Below are positions 13,228 through 14,875 of a stretch of DNA of 14,875 bases, piece by piece. Position numbers and translations under genes: made by a program. Under the pieces are notes generated by a model that did no database searches, had not been told where the DNA came from, and saw nothing but the letters and a program-made list of their open reading frames with translations. The stretch is from positions 1 through 14,875 of the forward strand of contig NZ_JAQIVI010000244.1 in the NCBI RefSeq assembly GCF_028618695.1. The letters run 5' to 3'. The stretch comes from Natrinema soli (GTDB lineage: Archaea > Halobacteriota > Halobacteria > Halobacteriales > Natrialbaceae). Position 1 is the first letter of the stretch. Every line of letters starts with the position of its first letter.

Positions 13228-14760
13228 ATGACCGACGACAGACACGACGATTCGAACGGAGAACCGGACGCCACGACGACCGACGCTCGAGAGCGACGCT
13301 CGAGTGTCGACGGTGGCGGTGAAAACGACGGTGATCGCGACCGGGATACCGATACCGGCGAGGAACGCGATGGGACCGACAGTGAGGATCACGACGGTGA
13401 CGACGGTGGTTCGATGCGGCCAGGTGACATGATGCTCGCCCACCCGACGAAGGAGGTGTGGGTCCAGTACGCCGTCATCTCGCTGGGCGTCTGGCTCCTC
13501 GCGAGCGTCCCGGCGCTGAGCTACGAGAGCACGCTGATGACGTGGAGTACCGTCGCCACCGGACTCGTTCTCATCGCGCTCGCCGGACTGACGATCTACC
13601 GGGAGAGCGGCTACGCCAACTACGCGAATGGATTCGTCGGCCTCTGGCTGGTGTTCTCGCCGATCGTATTTGCGGCGCCGACGGCCGCGGCGTACGCCAA
13701 CAACACGCTCGTCGGCGTCATGGTGATCACGTTCACGGTCCTCATCGTGATGCGCTCGGAGATGGATGGCCCGACCATCCCACCGGGCTGGTCGTACAAT
13801 CCCTCGACAGGCGCCCAGCGCGCTCCGCTGATTGCGCTCGGGATATTCGGCTTTTTCGCCTCGTGGTATATGGCCGCCTTCCAGTTAGGGTACATCGAGA
13901 GCGTCTGGGACCCGCTGTACAATCCCGGAACCGAAGGGGTCCTCACGTCCCAAGTGTCAAAAGCATTCCCGGTCTCCGACGCCGGCCTCGGCGCAGTGGC
14001 CTACTCGGTCGAGGCCCTGATGGGATTCATGGGCGATCGCCGGCGCTGGCGGACAATGCCGTGGATGGTTGCCTTCTTCGGCGTAGTCGTGATCCCGCTG
14101 GGCTTCGTGCAGGTACTACTAGTCATCATGCAGCCGATCATGGTCGGAACGTGGTGTACCCTCTGTCTCCTCTCGGCCTTCGGAATGCTGTGGATGATCT
14201 CGCTGACAGTCGATGAGGTGGTCGCGATGGGCCAGTACGTTGTCCGACTAATGCGCCAAGGTGACAGCCTCTGGACCGCCTTCTGGATGGGCGGCACGAT
14301 TCCTGAGGACGAGGCCGGTGTCGACGAAACCGAAACACGACCGATCGGTAACTCTTCGATCAGCGAACCGTTCTGGGGCGTCTCGATCCCGTGGACGCTG
14401 CTCGGTGCGATGGCGCTCGGCGTCTGGCTCATGCTCTCGCCAACCCTCTTCGGAACGACGGGGTTCATGGCCGACAGCAGTCACTTGGTCGGTTCGTTGG
14501 TCGTCTCCTTTACCGTGATCGCGACCGCCGAACCCGCTCGCGCCGTTCGGTTCCTCAATATCCCGCTCGCCGTCTGGATCGTCGTCGCTCCGTGGCTGTT
14601 CACTGGCGTCCCGACAGTCGCCGCGATTAATGCCGTCATAGCCGGCGCGCTCATCCTGATCCTCAGCGTCCCCCGAGGGCCGATTACGGATCGTTACGGC
14701 GGCTGGGAACGGTATGCCACCTCCGAGACAGTCGACCGACTGAACCCCCTCAGTAGCTAA
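13228..14760 (+). CDS. SPW repeat - vitamin K epoxide reductase-like fusion membrane protein
   Basis: The 510-residue membrane protein has an acidic, low-complexity N-terminal tail (1-70), an SPW repeat domain (about 75-178, GLWLVFSPIVF), a central VKOR-like domain (about 195-345) and a second SPW domain (about 382-482, GVWLMLSPTLF). The VKOR part shows GVLTSQVSKAFPVSDAGLGA (237-256) and the redox motif WCTLC with C310 and C313, the only two cysteines in the protein. True VKOR enzymes also have a loop Cys pair, which is absent; I recall the same SPW-VKOR form without loop Cys in bacteria. It may exchange disulfides with quinone or with a partner. The ATG at 13228 is preferred; a GTG at 13207 overlapping the GH15 stop (GTGA) is a coupled alternative adding seven residues. 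The SDR gene follows two bases later. Confidence 0.86.
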   Translation: MTDDRHDDSNGEPDATTTDARERRSSVDGGGENDGDRDRDTDTGEERDGTDSEDHDGDDGGSMRPGDMMLAHPTKEVWVQYAVISLGVWLLASVPALSYESTLMTWSTVATGLVLIALAGLTIYRESGYANYANGFVGLWLVFSPIVFAAPTAAAYANNTLVGVMVITFTVLIVMRSEMDGPTIPPGWSYNPSTGAQRAPLIALGIFGFFASWYMAAFQLGYIESVWDPLYNPGTEGVLTSQVSKAFPVSDAGLGAVAYSVEALMGFMGDRRRWRTMPWMVAFFGVVVIPLGFVQVLLVIMQPIMVGTWCTLCLLSAFGMLWMISLTVDEVVAMGQYVVRLMRQGDSLWTAFWMGGTIPEDEAGVDETETRPIGNSSISEPFWGVSIPWTLLGAMALGVWLMLSPTLFGTTGFMADSSHLVGSLVVSFTVIATAEPARAVRFLNIPLAVWIVVAPWLFTGVPTVAAINAVIAGALILILSVPRGPITDRYGGWERYATSETVDRLNPLSS

Positions 14761-14762
14761 CT

Positions 14763-14875
14763 ATGTCCAGAACTACCGACTCTGAAGTCGTCGTCGTCAC
14801 AGGTGCATCAGCCGGCGTCGGGCGAGCCACCGCTCGCGCGTTCGCCGAACGCGGCGCGAAGATCGGCCTGCTCGC
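14763..14875 (+). CDS. Short-chain dehydrogenase/reductase, N-terminal fragment (runs off the window)
   Basis: The 37 visible residues start MSRTTDSEVVVVTGASAGVG and continue RATARAFAERGAKIGLLA. The TGASAGVG motif at the end of the first strand is the NAD(P)-binding glycine motif of the classical SDR family. The ATG is two bases after the stop of the SPW-VKOR gene, so it belongs to the same operon. The rest lies beyond the window, and the substrate cannot be judged. Confidence 0.85.
   Translation, partial: MSRTTDSEVVVVTGASAGVGRATARAFAERGAKIGLL

Noticed and set aside
11627..13228. Two minus-strand open frames of over 220 codons opposite the GH15 gene
   Set aside because: They mirror the GH15 reading frame, show no domain motifs, and the plus-strand frame is unambiguous GH15.
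14763..14875. A specific substrate for the short-chain dehydrogenase
   Set aside because: Only the cofactor-binding start is inside the window; the catalytic part is not visible.

Overview
The window looks like accessory DNA of a halophilic archaeon (class Halobacteria), perhaps a plasmid or a genomic island. The proteins are very acidic, several TATA-like boxes lie 24-28 bases upstream of start codons (leaderless transcripts), and nearly every recognisable gene belongs to a family I know from Natrinema/Haloterrigena-type genomes. The genus is inference only.

Layout. (1) 1-1008: a long hairpin followed by an OB-fold (RPA-like) single-strand DNA-binding protein of a type common on haloarchaeal plasmids. 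(2) 1009-2501: a repeat-rich, gene-poor stretch, a 62-residue membrane protein and a MOSC-domain sulfur-carrier protein. (3) 2615-3799: a PLP-dependent cystathionine gamma-synthase/lyase family enzyme, convergent with the MOSC gene. (4) 3800-5430: a decayed zone with a frameshifted PadR-type regulator, a small protein behind a palindrome-wrapped TATA box, and the truncated C-terminal half of a second copy of the regulator found intact at 9618-10145. (5) 5578-6528: a two-gene minus-strand module, an HTH protein followed after 3 bases by a small partner that resembles TumE-type toxins; its promoter carries a perfect inverted repeat. (6) 6529-6939: non-coding DNA with three inverted repeats. (7) 6940-9398: OsmC-like protein, ArsM-like methyltransferase and a second, Rv2258c-like methyltransferase, all on the plus strand. 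(8) 9618-10145: the intact HTH regulator. (9) 10430-14875: a plus-strand stress/envelope cluster with a Cys-rich four-helix copper-binding protein, an SPW-repeat membrane protein broken by a TGG-to-TAG change, a GH15 glucoamylase/trehalase-type hydrolase, an SPW-VKOR fusion protein and the start of a short-chain dehydrogenase.

How the parts may work together. The OsmC/ArsM-like/methyltransferase set suggests detoxification or thiol/metalloid methylation, but key cysteines of both OsmC and ArsM are replaced, so the substrate is open. The right-hand cluster pairs membrane thiol-redox proteins with copper storage and a sugar hydrolase, a combination I know from conserved clusters in haloarchaea and some bacteria whose purpose is not established. 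Three disrupted genes (PadR, HTH remnant, SPW) and several promoter palindromes indicate a region under active turnover. I see no tRNA, rRNA, CRISPR array or intact transposase.
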